Source: Pantoea wallisii (GTDB taxonomy: Bacteria; Pseudomonadota; Gammaproteobacteria; Enterobacterales; Enterobacteriaceae). From it: a DNA stretch of 64,000 nt. Within the stretch, counting starts at the first letter, position 1, and each line of letters opens with the position of its first letter. The DNA is taken from assembly GCF_002095485.1 (NCBI RefSeq), contig NZ_MLFS01000011.1:1-64000 (forward strand). Reading direction: 5' to 3'. A model generated the notes under the pieces. The model was not told the DNA's origin. It was given only the letters and a program-made list of their open reading frames with translations, and made no database searches. A program made the translations under genes and the position numbers. Positions 25,974-35,617 of the stretch are shown piece after piece.

Positions 25974-27533
25974 ATGATCAAACGTAAATCACGTGAGAAT
26001 GCGGGGGTGATGAGCGAATCCCTGATTAAGAGTATTACGCTTGCCTGGATTTTGCTGGTGGCAGCGGTGGCTGGGATCAGTGCATGGACCATGCATGCTG
26101 ACTGGAATGAGACCGTAAGCCAGACGGAAGAGACTGCCATCAACCTCTCTCTTTCGCAGGCACGTCAGGCGGAAGACACCTTCTTACAAACCGAACTTTC
26201 GCTGCGGGAACTGCAGCGTGTAGTGGAGGGGCAACTGAGCACTGGCGTAGATGGCCCGGCCCTGAGCCAAACCATGCGGGAGTTGCAGCACCGTCTGCCT
26301 CAGTTACACGGGCTTTTTTACTACGATGCGCAAGGCAAGTGGATTGCGACCTCTGCGGCGCAAACGCCGGCGGGTATCAATAATTCCGATCGCGAATATT
26401 TTATCTATCAGCGCAACAACTTGCGCAACAGTATTCATCCGGGCCCGGTGATTAGCAGTCGCAGCACGGGGGATTTGGTTATTCCGGTCTCGTTACGCGT
26501 CAGCGATGCATACCACGGATTTCAGGGCGTGCTGCTGGCGACCATTAAAGTGGATTATTTCCGACGCTTCTACAGCTATTACGAGATGGGTAAACGCGAC
26601 GTACTGGTGCTGATGCTGGCGGATAGCTCAGTGCTGTATGCGCGCCCCATGCCTGACAGCTATATCGGTAAAAACCTCTCTTCCAGTCCGTTATTCAGTG
26701 AAAAACTCTCACACATGAGCCGGGGCAGTGGACAGTGGACGGCTGCGCTGGATGGAAAAAAACGCATCTTCGGCTTTGCCAGCTCCGATCGTTATCCCCT
26801 GATCGTGGCTGCCGGCTATGACACGCAGGATCTTTTTATGCGCTGGCTGAAGAGCCGGGTGCAGGATGTTGCGCTCAGTCTGGCGCTGATCGGCATCATT
26901 GTGGCGCTGGGTATCTATGTCATGCGCCAGGCACAGCGAAGTCTGCGCTATCAGAGTGAGCTCACCAGCCTGCGCGACGAGTTGAAAAAAGCCAACAACA
27001 CCTTGTCACGCATGGCGCACAGAGATGCGCTGACCAATCTGGCAAACCGGCGCGAGTTCGATCGCTATCTTGATGAAGCGCTGACGCTTGCCCGCCAGCG
27101 TGCGGAACCCGTAGCGCTGGTGATGATAGATATCGATTTCTTCAAACGCTTCAATGATACCTACGGTCATGTCGCCGGTGATGCGTGCCTGCAGCGCATT
27201 GCCTATGCGTTGAATGCGTTGCCGTTGCGCAGTACGGATCTGGTTGCCCGTTATGGCGGGGAAGAGTTCGCCATTATTCTGCCGGGGGCCGATAACCAGC
27301 ACGCTAAAGCGATCGCCACGAACGCCGCCGCCGCCATCCGGGAGCTGCACATACCGCATCGATCTTCTGATCTGCCCTCTCAGCAAGTGACACTGAGTGC
27401 CGGCTATGCCGCACAGATACCGGCCGATGAGGGCCCGACGCGAGAAGCGCTGATTGCGCAGGCCGACCGGGCGCTCTATTTCGCCAAGCAGTCTGGCCGC
27501 AACCAGGTAAAAGGCAGTGAAGAGACGGTCTGA
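25974..27533 (+). CDS. membrane diguanylate cyclase with periplasmic dCache-type sensor
   Basis: A 519-residue protein that makes c-di-GMP from two GTP. A transmembrane helix near residues 18-40 is followed by a periplasmic Cache-like sensor domain (through about 300: DREYFIYQRNN, GPVISSRSTGDLVIPVSLRV), a second helix (DVALSLALIGIIVALGIYVM) and a C-terminal GGDEF domain. The active motif is RYGGEEF. An RSTD tetrad lies five residues before it, so the inhibitory I-site is present. The ATG at 25974 has a GAGAGGAAG site. The signal sensed is unknown. Confidence 0.9.
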   Translation: MIKRKSRENAGVMSESLIKSITLAWILLVAAVAGISAWTMHADWNETVSQTEETAINLSLSQARQAEDTFLQTELSLRELQRVVEGQLSTGVDGPALSQTMRELQHRLPQLHGLFYYDAQGKWIATSAAQTPAGINNSDREYFIYQRNNLRNSIHPGPVISSRSTGDLVIPVSLRVSDAYHGFQGVLLATIKVDYFRRFYSYYEMGKRDVLVLMLADSSVLYARPMPDSYIGKNLSSSPLFSEKLSHMSRGSGQWTAALDGKKRIFGFASSDRYPLIVAAGYDTQDLFMRWLKSRVQDVALSLALIGIIVALGIYVMRQAQRSLRYQSELTSLRDELKKANNTLSRMAHRDALTNLANRREFDRYLDEALTLARQRAEPVALVMIDIDFFKRFNDTYGHVAGDACLQRIAYALNALPLRSTDLVARYGGEEFAIILPGADNQHAKAIATNAAAAIRELHIPHRSSDLPSQQVTLSAGYAAQIPADEGPTREALIAQADRALYFAKQSGRNQVKGSEETV

Positions 27534-27572
27534 TTCAGACGCAAAATCATATTGATCAAGAGGGAAATACTC

Positions 27573-28135
27573 ATGAAAATTGCCTGTCTTGGATGGGGAT
27601 CGTTAATCTGGAAACCCGGGAATTTGCCCATCGCTGCGGAGTGGCAGACGGATGGCCCGCAGTTACCGATTGAGTTCTCGCGCATCGGGGATGGTGGCGA
27701 AGTGGCAACCGCGCTGTGTATCAACGCCGTGCCGGTTCCGGTGTTGTGGGCGCCGCTAAGTACGACCGATTTGACAGAAGCTTGTCGCGCCTTACGGGAG
27801 CGGGAAGCCATTCCTGATGAGCGTTGCGATGGTGTAGGTATCCTGCTCAATCCACAGCAGGCACCGGGAGCACTGGCGACCTGGGCAATCAACCATGGCG
27901 TTGATGCCGTTATCTGGACCGCCTTGCCGCCGCGTTTTCAACATGTTGAGGGGCGTATTCCAGGCTGTGACGATGTTCTGGCGCACTTATCAGCCTGCAG
28001 GGCGAAACGGCAGCGCATGCTTACGACTATATCCGGCGCGTTCCGGCACAGCTCGCCACACCTTACCGTCAGGCATTAATGCACAGGGTAAGCCGTACAC
28101 CGGATATGCCTGCTTTAGACGATGCCAAAAGCTAG
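27573..28135 (+). CDS. conserved hypothetical protein, GGCT-like N-terminus (one frameshift)
   Basis: A small protein starting MKIACLGWGSLIWKPGNLPI; the GWGSLIW motif resembles the opening of gamma-glutamylcyclotransferase-fold proteins, though I cannot assign an activity. The frame breaks at 27994-27995: as read, it runs on into an unlikely tail ending at 28079. Adding one C gives HLSALQGETAAHAYDYIRRV through PALDDAKS with the stop at 28135, which looks like native sequence. I infer a 187-residue intact gene. It starts 40 bases after the diguanylate cyclase with its own AGAGGGA site. Confidence 0.6.
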
Positions 28136-28196
28136 CTGCACTGTAAAAATGTAAGTTTTCTTAACTCATCTATGGCGCCGCCGCACAAGTGCGGCG

Positions 28197-28487
28197 TCAG
28201 CTCAGATTAATGCTCCTCAATCCCGACCAGCAGCGCTCCTCTGAGCGGCTGATAAACACGGCCGGATCGTGGCTAAAGCTATTTATCAGGTTAGCAATAC
28301 GATCGGTAAGGCTCCGGATATTCTCGGTGCCGACATAGGTAAATTCATTGGAAGGCAGCGCATAAGTGTTACCTTTTTCACACACCACGCTGCGCGAAAA
28401 GCCATTTTCCAGCATGGTATAGAGCAATTCGATATGCATGTTTGGCGTAGGTTCACTTAACTCTACCCGGATTGTGTAGTTATTCAT
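28197..28487 (-). CDS. small GhoS/DUF2622-like protein
   Basis: A 96-residue protein (MNNYTIRVELSEPTPNMHIE, then LLYTMLENGFSRSV, later YALPSNEFTYVG). The predicted beta-alpha-beta layout and size resemble the DUF2622 family, which includes GhoS, the antitoxin endoribonuclease of E. coli type V GhoT/GhoS. No small membrane toxin gene like ghoT is evident beside it. The match is by eye and weak, so the function is open. Confidence 0.5.
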   Translation of the reverse strand: MNNYTIRVELSEPTPNMHIELLYTMLENGFSRSVVCEKGNTYALPSNEFTYVGTENIRSLTDRIANLINSFSHDPAVFISRSEERCWSGLRSINLS

Positions 28488-28905
28488 CGCAGCACCTCAC
28501 AGACGCTAATTTAAGTTTACTTAAGTTTAGCGGACGAAATTATATTTTCCATATATTAGGAAATATCTTAAGGAGAGAAATAAGGCGCATCGATACGACC
28601 AGACTGAATAAGCGGAACCGTATGCAAACGCACGGCAGCTATCATGAATGTGGGCACCTGATCTGGTACGATAAATATCTTCGTGCAGCACACAATATTT
28701 ATTATTTTGCCGCTGTGTTTAGCGATGTCTGCGGCTCAATTTATGCGTGGCACTGTTTGTTCGAGCAAAAATAAGGAATTATCTCAGTAATAAAATAATG
28801 CACGAGCTGGAAGAGATATTTCGCAGCAAGCCAGCAGCGAATGCAGTAATTCTTGCTGCACGCACGCTGACTTTTTAGAATTGATTCGTTATATGCAGCG
28901 CCGCA
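28488..28905. other. intergenic region, one doubtful 50-residue ORF
   Basis: 418 bases. An ORF at 28622-28774 on the plus strand would encode MQTHGSYHECGHLIWYDKYL followed by a hydrophobic, aromatic-rich stretch and FEQK. It has no clear ribosome site, so I do not call it a gene. Repeats of TTAAGTTTACTTAAGTTTA near 28510 could be part of a promoter for the upstream small gene. Confidence 0.3.
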
Positions 28906-29925
28906 TTATTCAGCAGCCAGCACACGTCTGCGCAGCTGGATAAAGCGCTCATCAACCGCATCGACGCTAAGCAGGTTCACATTTCTGTCTGGTGCTTCCA
29001 GAGTTTCATGCGGGACGCCCCATGGGCCCCAAAACCACGCATCGCTGTTGCCAAACATCGCCACCACCGGCACACCGACGCCCGCTGCAATGTGTAAGGC
29101 TCCGCCGTCGCTGGTCAATATCTGATCGCATAGCGTCATGGCAGCCATTAACTCGCGCAGATTTTTTGTCGCCACCGGAGTAATGGAGATATCCTTACAG
29201 GCGCTCATTATCCGTTGCGCTTTTTCATCGTCACCCGGATGCTCTTTATTATCAGCAGAACCGGGTGACCAGAACAGAAGGAAGTGGCACTTTTCGCGCT
29301 GGCTTATTCTGTGTGCCAGTTCGACAAACTTTTCCGCCTGCCACTGTTGCAGCGGTTTCCTGGCGCTAATCTGTAATCCGTACACCGGGATATCCTGAGG
29401 AGCAGCTATTTTTTGCGCTATCGAGGTTAACTCATCCTCTGAAACATACAGTTCCAGCGGGCCGGGTTCACTGTAGGCGCCCAGCGGTTTAGCCAGATCG
29501 GCAAGCAGTTCGACAATATGACGTTTATCCTGCGTTTTCCCTATTGCGTCTGTTATTGAACCCGAAGCGTCGTTACCGAAGGCAATAGTACGTTTCGCAC
29601 CCGATATTTTCGCCCAGTGCAGTTGCCGTTTGGTAAAACCTTCGCGTGCAATGATCGCTACGTCGTAACGGGCAAAACGTATATCAATATAGGTCTTGAT
29701 GCGACGCATGATAACACTCAGCGCTGATTGTCCATGTTTACGGTGGTGCAGTTTACTGTAAATATGAATGCGACCAATGTGCGGGTTGTTTTCTAAAACA
29801 GATTGATTATAGGTGTTAACCAGCACATCGATTTTGACATTGAATTTCTCTGCCAGTGAAGCTATTAATGGTGTAGTTAAAATCAGATCGCCAATATTAT
29901 CGCGACGAATGATCAGTATCTTCAT
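28906..29925 (-). CDS. glycosyltransferase family 9 (heptosyltransferase-like)
   Basis: A 339-residue cytoplasmic glycosyltransferase. The N-terminus MKILIIRRDNIGDLILTTPL is the GT9 hallmark, and the C-terminal half shows LTSDGGALHIAAGVGVPVVA, the nucleotide-sugar-binding D-G-G-x-x-H-I-A-A motif. GT9 enzymes add heptose to LPS core. The gene is isolated from any LPS cluster, so it may modify core or another glycan. I start at 29925, which has an AAAGGAAGAG site; an earlier in-frame ATG at 30018 adds residues that do not match the family. Confidence 0.85.
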   Translation of the reverse strand: MKILIIRRDNIGDLILTTPLIASLAEKFNVKIDVLVNTYNQSVLENNPHIGRIHIYSKLHHRKHGQSALSVIMRRIKTYIDIRFARYDVAIIAREGFTKRQLHWAKISGAKRTIAFGNDASGSITDAIGKTQDKRHIVELLADLAKPLGAYSEPGPLELYVSEDELTSIAQKIAAPQDIPVYGLQISARKPLQQWQAEKFVELAHRISQREKCHFLLFWSPGSADNKEHPGDDEKAQRIMSACKDISITPVATKNLRELMAAMTLCDQILTSDGGALHIAAGVGVPVVAMFGNSDAWFWGPWGVPHETLEAPDRNVNLLSVDAVDERFIQLRRRVLAAE

Positions 29926-30592
29926 GGCTCTTCCTTTCGTTTCCTTGCGTATGAAATCGCCGGGAGTTTTGTGCTGCTGAGGGTTGCAAATGCAGGCGAC
30001 TATAGCCGCCGACCTCATTCATGGTCAACCAGCGGTTGCTAAAGCCTAAGCGTGCTACAGCTTGTTCGGAGACAGGCAAAGACCTGAGAAGTTAGACCTT
30101 GCACAGAGTTTTTACTGTTTTTTTATTATAAATCAATAAATAAGCTTCATGTAACGACTTCAGATAATCATTCATCAGGCATCGCTGATGATGCGCTGTA
30201 TAGTAGCCAGGCAGCGCCTCTGTACGGCGGCGAACCAGATAACCTATCTGATAGAGTTAAATATACTCACGTCTTTTGAAGATTTATTAAGCGTTCGATG
30301 CAGCATACAGCCAAAAACGGGGTTTCAATCAACGTTGTTCACTTCATATTTTCGCTTCCGTTACTGCAATGCCCTCACGGAAATTTTATATTTCAAACAC
30401 AATATGTGTCAGTCAGGAAAATGAAAATATTTCGTTTGGGGTTTGCCATTTTTACAGATATTACCGCAGAGTGCCGTTGTTAAAATACTAATAGTCAAAA
30501 AATTGCAAAGATTATAACAATAACATGTTTTACGAAATATATTCCGCCGCTCCACACTGGTCGCCATATTCATTACGACAAGGATAAGGCGC
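29926..30592. other. long AT-rich intergenic region
   Basis: 667 bases between the divergent GT9 and luciferase-like genes. It is clearly more AT-rich than its neighbours. Frames such as 30188-30424 and 30409-30594 have no ribosome site and unlikely composition. I see no hairpin, tRNA or insertion-sequence end; it holds both promoters and possibly a remnant of transferred DNA. Confidence 0.35.
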
Positions 30593-31588
30593 ATGTCATA
30601 CCGACTCAGTTTGCTGGATAAATCGCCGATTAGCAGCGGAGAGAGCGCCAGCCATGCGCTGCATCGTACCCTTAAGCTGGCACAACTGGCAGAAGCCTGG
30701 GGTTACCACCGCTTCTGGCTGGCAGAGCACCACAACACTGAACAGCTGGCGAGCCCGTCACCCGAGTTACTCATCGCATGGATCATCGGCCAGACGCATC
30801 ACATCCGCGTCGGTTCCGGCGGCGTAATGCTGCAACACTACAGCCCCTATAAAGTCGCCGAAAACTTCAATCTGCTGGCCGCGCTGGCGCCGGGGCGCAT
30901 CGATCTTGGCATTGGTAAAGCCCCCGGCGGTTTGCCGCTCTCAACGCGTGCGCTCCAGCTGGGCGTACATCAGGCAGAGAAAGGGAGCTTTGCAGAGCAG
31001 CTGGCGCTGCTTGATAGCTGGCTGAATGTGCCGCCGGTCGGTAATGAAGAGATTCTGCGTGCTACGCCGCTGCCACCGCGTCCGGCACAACGCTTTCTGC
31101 TGGGCGCCAGCGAAGAGAGCGCCCGTCTGGCGGCGGAGGCAGGCTGGCAGCTGGTGTTTGCCGCACATCACAACGGCGATCCGCAGCTCATGCAGCAGGT
31201 ACTGCATCGTTATCACGCGCTCAGTAACGGCCAGCGGGCGCTGGTGGCGGTTCAGGTGGTGGTGGCAGACTCGCCAGCCGCCGCCGATCTGCTGGTCGAT
31301 ACGCTGCGCATTTATCACGTACGTGTCGCAGGCGGACAAAGCGTAAACGTCGGCAGCGTCGAGCAGGCGGAGCGCTATGTGCGCCAGGGCGGCTATACCG
31401 ATTACGTTATTGAGCCGCGCACACCTTCGCTGCTGAAGGGGACTGCAGCACAGGTACATGCTCAGCTTGAGACGCTGCACCAGCGCTTCGGCATTGAAGA
31501 GTTTGTGATTGATACTCCGATAGCGGAAGAGCAGGCGCGGCTGGCATCGCTTGAACTGCTGGCTACGCATCGGCTGGTCACAGCCTGA
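30593..31588 (+). CDS. luciferase-like (LLM) flavin-dependent oxidoreductase, YtmO-like
   Basis: A 331-residue single-domain luciferase-like oxidoreductase. Typical blocks are RFWLAEHHNTEQLASPSPEL, RVGSGGVMLQHYSPYKVAEN and LAPGRIDLGIGKAPGG. It matches the MsnO8/YtmO type, in which an FMN-dependent enzyme oxidises a small substrate. It opens the cluster that continues with an M20 deacylase, a second monooxygenase, a GNAT and an ABC importer. In Bacillus the equivalent YtmO lies in the ytm operon for S-alkylcysteine salvage, so a role in carbon-sulfur bond cleavage is a reasonable inference. AAGGATAAGGCGC precedes the ATG. Confidence 0.87.
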   Translation: MSYRLSLLDKSPISSGESASHALHRTLKLAQLAEAWGYHRFWLAEHHNTEQLASPSPELLIAWIIGQTHHIRVGSGGVMLQHYSPYKVAENFNLLAALAPGRIDLGIGKAPGGLPLSTRALQLGVHQAEKGSFAEQLALLDSWLNVPPVGNEEILRATPLPPRPAQRFLLGASEESARLAAEAGWQLVFAAHHNGDPQLMQQVLHRYHALSNGQRALVAVQVVVADSPAAADLLVDTLRIYHVRVAGGQSVNVGSVEQAERYVRQGGYTDYVIEPRTPSLLKGTAAQVHAQLETLHQRFGIEEFVIDTPIAEEQARLASLELLATHRLVTA

Positions 31589-31603
31589 GTGGCGGAGGCA
31601 TCC

Positions 31604-32740
31604 ATGACGCAAGTCAACGAACAACAGCTGATAGCGTGGCGGCGTGAACTCCACAGCTGGCCTGAGCTCTCTGGTCATGAAGTGGAAACCACTGCGCGGC
31701 TGCGTCGCTGGCTGCAGCAGGCGGGCCTGCGCGTGCCGGACTATCCGCTGGAAACCGGCCTGGTCGCTGAGGTAGGGCAAGGTGAAGCGCTGATTGCGCT
31801 GCGTGCCGATATTGATGCGCTGCCGATCCATGAGGCCACCGGGCTGGCCTGGCGTTCGCGTAACAGTGGCGTCATGCACGCCTGCGGTCACGATGTGCAC
31901 AGCGCCGTCATGCTTGGCGCGGCACTGCAGCTGAAAGCTGTCGAGGATCGGCTGGCTGGCCGCGTGCGGATTCTGTTTCAGCCAGCGGAAGAGAACGCCA
32001 CCGGCGCGCGCACACTGATTGCGTCGGGCGTGCTGGAGGGGGTACAGGCCATCTTCGGTATGCACAACGAACCGGGTCTGCCTACCGGCACCTTTGCTAC
32101 GCGCGCCGGGGCTTTTTACGCCAACGCAGACAAATTTATCGTGCGTGTAGAGCGCGCGACATCGGGAACAGACGCCATTCTGGTTGCCAGCCAGATCATT
32201 CAGGCACTGCAATCGCTCACCACGCGCAGCTTCAATACGCTCGATAGCCTGGTGTTGAGCGTGACGCGTATTGAGGCACAGAGAGATAATCCAGCCGATC
32301 CGGGCGAAGCCGGATTTGGCGGTACGGTGCGTACGCATGACAAGCAGGTGCGCGCCCGACTGGAGCAGCGTGCGCGCCAGCTGGTAGAGAGTGTCGCCGC
32401 AGCCAGCGGGGCTCGCGCCACCTTCAGCTGGCATGCCGGCCCACCGGTGCTGGAGAACGATCCGCACTGGGCACAGTTCGCCAGCCGCGTAGCGCAGCAG
32501 GTGGGCTATCAGGTGCAAACTGCGGAGCTGCATCTTGGCGGCGAAGATTTTGCTTTCTATCTGCAACAGATTCCCGGTGCCTTTGTCAGCATTGGCAGCG
32601 CCAGCGCGTATGGCCTGCACCACGGCGGCTTCAATCCGGATGAGGCGTTGATCGCGCCCGCGGCGCACTATTTTAGTCAGCTTGCGCACCAGGCTCTGCA
32701 GCAGCTCAGCGCGCGATGTCGCGACACCACTCTGAATTAA
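31604..32740 (+). CDS. M20D-family amidohydrolase (putative N-acetylcysteine-conjugate deacetylase)
   Basis: A 378-residue metallo-amidohydrolase. Metal-site blocks are intact: ALRADIDALPIHEATGLAWR, GVMHACGHDVHSAVMLGAAL, LFQPAEENATGARTLI, and HLGGEDFAFYLQQIPGAF near the C-terminus. In YxeP/YtnL-type enzymes it removes the acetyl group from processed N-acetylcysteine conjugates. The lid domain is odd: the usual GKG(G/A)HAA-P segment is replaced by VERATSGTDAI, and the later NVIP/VLP strand by AQRDNPADPGEAGFGG. The ATG at 31604 has a GGCGGAGG site and lies 15 bases after the upstream stop; GTG at 31589 is an alternative. Confidence 0.85.
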   Translation: MTQVNEQQLIAWRRELHSWPELSGHEVETTARLRRWLQQAGLRVPDYPLETGLVAEVGQGEALIALRADIDALPIHEATGLAWRSRNSGVMHACGHDVHSAVMLGAALQLKAVEDRLAGRVRILFQPAEENATGARTLIASGVLEGVQAIFGMHNEPGLPTGTFATRAGAFYANADKFIVRVERATSGTDAILVASQIIQALQSLTTRSFNTLDSLVLSVTRIEAQRDNPADPGEAGFGGTVRTHDKQVRARLEQRARQLVESVAAASGARATFSWHAGPPVLENDPHWAQFASRVAQQVGYQVQTAELHLGGEDFAFYLQQIPGAFVSIGSASAYGLHHGGFNPDEALIAPAAHYFSQLAHQALQQLSARCRDTTLN

Positions 32741-32821
32741 TCCAACCCCGATTTCCTTTCAGCGCTGTACGGCGACCACGCTGTCGCCGTCAGGCTGAGC
32801 CATAGCCTAAGAGAGACCATT

Positions 32822-34135
32822 ATGAGTGCAAGACAACTGCGACTGGGCACCATCTTACACGGCGCCTCCGGCAACATGTCCGCGTGGCGTCATCCGGCGG
32901 CGCAGGCGAATGCCAGCATCAGTTTTGATTACGCCCGCCGCATTGCGCAAAAAGCGGAGGCCGGCAAACTGGATTTCCTGTTTGTTGCCGATGGCCTGTT
33001 CATTAATGAGAAATCGATCCCACATTTTCTCAACCGTTTTGAGCCGTTAACGCTGCTGTCAGCGCTGGCGGGCGTGACAGAACATCTGGGGCTGGTTGGC
33101 ACCGTGTCAACCTCCTACAGCGAACCGTTCACCGTTGCGCGCCAGTTCGCCAGCCTTGATCACCTGAGCGGTGGTCGCGCAGGCTGGAATGTGGTGACCT
33201 CGCCGCTGGAGGGCTCCGCGAAGAACTTTTCACGTCAGCAGCACCCGGAGCACGCGCTGCGCTATCGCATCGCCGATGAGTATCTACAGGTGGTGAAAGG
33301 GTTATGGGATTCATGGGAGGAAGGCGCGTTCCTCCGTGATAAGCACAGCGGCCAGTTCTTTGATGCCGGCAAACTGCATACGCTTAATCACCACGGGGAC
33401 TTCTTCCAGGTACAGGGGCCGCTCAACATTGAGCGTACGCCTCAGGGGCGCCCCATCGTCTTTCAGGCCGGAGCCTCGGAAGATGGACGCAGGCTGGCAG
33501 CCCGGCACGCAGATGCCATTTTCACTCACCAGTCCACGCGCGAAGAGGCGCAATCCTTTTATCAGGATGTGAAAAAACAGCTGGTGGCCAACGGCCGTGA
33601 GCCTGGCGATCTGCACATCTTCCAGGGCGTTAGCGTGATTGTCGGGGATGATGCGCAGGATGTTGAGCAGCAATACCAGACCACGGCTGCGCTGGTGTCA
33701 ATCAGCGATGCGCTCAACTACCTTGGCCGCTTCTTTGATCACCACGACTTCACGCAGTATCCGCTGGATGAACCCTTCCCCGATATCGGCGATATCGGTC
33801 AAAACAGTTTTCGCAGCACCACCGATGAGATCAAACGTAAAGCCCGCGAGCAGGGGCATACCCTGCGTCAGGCCGCCCTGGAAGCCGCAACGCCGCGGCC
33901 GCTGTTCCACGGCACGCCAGAGCAGGTTGCGGATGGTTTGCAGCTGTGGTTTGAGAGCGAAGCGACCGATGGCTTCATTATTCAGGGCGGCACGCCAGAT
34001 ACCTTCGAGCGCTTTGTGGATCGCGTGATACCGATCCTGCAGGCGCGCGGCCTGTCGCGTACGGCTTATCCCGGAACAACGCTGCGTGCCAGCTTTGGCC
34101 TGAAAGATCCGCTTAATCACTTCACACAACAATAA
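32822..34135 (+). CDS. NtaA/SnaA/DszA-family FMN monooxygenase, YtnJ/YxeK-like
   Basis: A 437-residue flavin-dependent monooxygenase. Blocks seen are [38 protein letters not shown] and [20 protein letters not shown], close to the family pattern and related to the protein at 301. In Bacillus the equivalents (YtnJ in the ytm operon, YxeK in the yxe operon) oxidise N-acetylated S-alkyl or S-succinocysteine to release the sulfur group, using FMNH2 from a reductase. No flavin reductase gene is seen in this cluster. The surrounding deacylase, GNAT and cystine-type importer support that role. Confidence 0.88.
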   Translation: MSARQLRLGTILHGASGNMSAWRHPAAQANASISFDYARRIAQKAEAGKLDFLFVADGLFINEKSIPHFLNRFEPLTLLSALAGVTEHLGLVGTVSTSYSEPFTVARQFASLDHLSGGRAGWNVVTSPLEGSAKNFSRQQHPEHALRYRIADEYLQVVKGLWDSWEEGAFLRDKHSGQFFDAGKLHTLNHHGDFFQVQGPLNIERTPQGRPIVFQAGASEDGRRLAARHADAIFTHQSTREEAQSFYQDVKKQLVANGREPGDLHIFQGVSVIVGDDAQDVEQQYQTTAALVSISDALNYLGRFFDHHDFTQYPLDEPFPDIGDIGQNSFRSTTDEIKRKAREQGHTLRQAALEAATPRPLFHGTPEQVADGLQLWFESEATDGFIIQGGTPDTFERFVDRVIPILQARGLSRTAYPGTTLRASFGLKDPLNHFTQQ

Positions 34136-34151
34136 GAAACGAGATAACGCT

Positions 34152-35084
34152 ATGCAGAAAAAATCCTTTATTGCGCTGATGTTGCTGGGACTGAGCAGTG
34201 CGGCAATCGCTGATGATGTGGCCGTCAATGGCCAGCAGGTGAGTCTGGAGGCGAACAAAGTTCCCATCAATACGCCAAAAAATGACGCGGCGGTTGCGCA
34301 GATTCCGCCGGGTCACCGGTTTGCCGTTCCGGGATCATTCACGGTTGCCGTGGCCGCGCAGAACTCACCGCCGCTGACGGTGTTCAGTGATGATAACAAG
34401 ACCCTGCTGGGCAGCGAGGTGGACATCGCTCGCCTGGTTGCTGATAGCCTCGGCCTGAAACTGAATGTGGTACCGACCTCCTGGGAGGACTGGCCGCTGG
34501 GCGTGGCCTCAGGCAAATACGATGCGGCGATCACCAATGTAACGGTCACGAAGGAGCGTAAAACGCGTTTTGATTTTGCTACCTATCGCAAGGACTCTCT
34601 CGGCTTTTATGTCAAAACCAGTAGCCCGATTACGTCGCTGAATAAGGCTGCGGATATTGCCGGTCTGCGTATCATCGTCGGCTCGGGCACTAATCAGGAG
34701 GCCATTCTGCTGACGTGGGACAAAGAGAATCAGGCCAAAGGATTAAAGCCATTCACGCCGGTTTATACCAAAGATGATGCCGCGCAAACGCTGGCGCTGC
34801 AGGCCGGGCGCGCCGATGCCTACTTTGGGCCTAACGTCATTGGTGCCTGGAAAGCTGCGCTGACCAAACAGACGCGGCTGGTGGGCAGCGTGGATGGCGG
34901 CTGGCCGCGCGCCGCTCACATCGCCGTGACGGTGAAAAAGGATAACGGGCTGGTGCAACCGATCAATACCGCGCTGAATGGCGTCATGCAGAACGGCGCT
35001 TACGACAAGGTACTGAACCGCTGGGGTGAAGGCGTAGAGCGTCTGGCGCACTCAGAGATTAACCCGGCTGGTCTGGGCGATTAA
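34152..35084 (+). CDS. periplasmic amino-acid-type ABC binding protein (first copy)
   Basis: A 310-residue family-3 solute-binding protein with a signal peptide (SSAAIA-DDV). The core includes FTVAVAAQNSPPLTVFSDDN, GSEVDIARLVADSLGLKL, VTVTKERKTRFDFATYRKDS and IIVGSGTNQEAILLTWDKEN. A paralogue at 37310 shares these blocks and ends the cluster. Paired binding proteins with one transporter recall TcyJ/TcyK (YtmJ/YtmK) of Bacillus, which bind cystine and related sulfur amino acids. The ligand is inferred from this arrangement. Confidence 0.87.
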   Translation: MQKKSFIALMLLGLSSAAIADDVAVNGQQVSLEANKVPINTPKNDAAVAQIPPGHRFAVPGSFTVAVAAQNSPPLTVFSDDNKTLLGSEVDIARLVADSLGLKLNVVPTSWEDWPLGVASGKYDAAITNVTVTKERKTRFDFATYRKDSLGFYVKTSSPITSLNKAADIAGLRIIVGSGTNQEAILLTWDKENQAKGLKPFTPVYTKDDAAQTLALQAGRADAYFGPNVIGAWKAALTKQTRLVGSVDGGWPRAAHIAVTVKKDNGLVQPINTALNGVMQNGAYDKVLNRWGEGVERLAHSEINPAGLGD

Positions 35085-35093
35085 GGAGAGAGC

Positions 35094-35606
35094 ATGAATC
35101 AGCAATTTTTCCGTGAAGTGTCACCCGAAGCCCCGGAGCTGGCGCCGATTCTGCAGGGACTGTTTGGCGAATACGCCAGCCGCTACGGTGATTTTTTTAA
35201 AAAGCACAACGAGGCTGAACTGACCGAGTGGTATCTGCCGCCGCAGGGGCTGTTTATCGTGCTGGAGCGCGACGGTGAGATCATCGCCATGGGCGCCTAT
35301 AAACCCTATGACGCGGTGACAGCGGAGCTGAAGCGCATCTGGACGCGCAGCGATCTGCGCCGTCAGGGGCTGGCGCTGCTGATTTTGCAGGAGCTGGAGC
35401 GGCGTGCGCTGCGCGCCGGTTATCAGCGCGTATACCTGACCACCGGCTTCCGCCAGCCGGAAGCGGTGCGGCTCTATATCGGTCACGGTTATCAACCGCA
35501 GTTCGAACTGCGGGAGGACATGGAGATTTATGGCCAGCCACCGCACGATGGGCGGCTGCGCTTTCTTAAAGTCATTGATGTGCATAGCGAAGCGCAGGCC
35601 AGCTAA
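35094..35606 (+). CDS. GNAT N-acetyltransferase, SnaB/YtmI/YxeL-like
   Basis: A 170-residue GNAT acetyltransferase. The acetyl-CoA-binding region is seen as ELKRIWTRSDLRRQGLALLI (a Q/R-x-x-G-x-A form), followed by YQRVYLTTGFRQPEAVRLYI. In the S-alkylcysteine pathways a GNAT protects the amino group of the imported cysteine conjugate before oxidation, and the M20 enzyme later removes it. The gene lies between a binding protein and the permease, inside the operon, which supports this. TAAGGAGAGAGC precedes the ATG, nine bases after the upstream stop. Confidence 0.85.
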   Translation: MNQQFFREVSPEAPELAPILQGLFGEYASRYGDFFKKHNEAELTEWYLPPQGLFIVLERDGEIIAMGAYKPYDAVTAELKRIWTRSDLRRQGLALLILQELERRALRAGYQRVYLTTGFRQPEAVRLYIGHGYQPQFELREDMEIYGQPPHDGRLRFLKVIDVHSEAQAS

Positions 35607-35617
35607 GGAGCACCACC

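Noticed and set aside
28472-28774. A 100-codon plus-strand frame overlapping the GhoS-like gene start
   Set aside because: Its first half is antisense to the small gene and its promoter; only an internal 50-codon part is worth noting, without a ribosome site.
30941-32689. A 582-codon minus-strand frame covering the luciferase-like and M20 genes
   Set aside because: It is antisense to two well-supported plus-strand genes, has no family motif and is rich in Arg, His, Cys and Gln as GC-rich shadow frames are.
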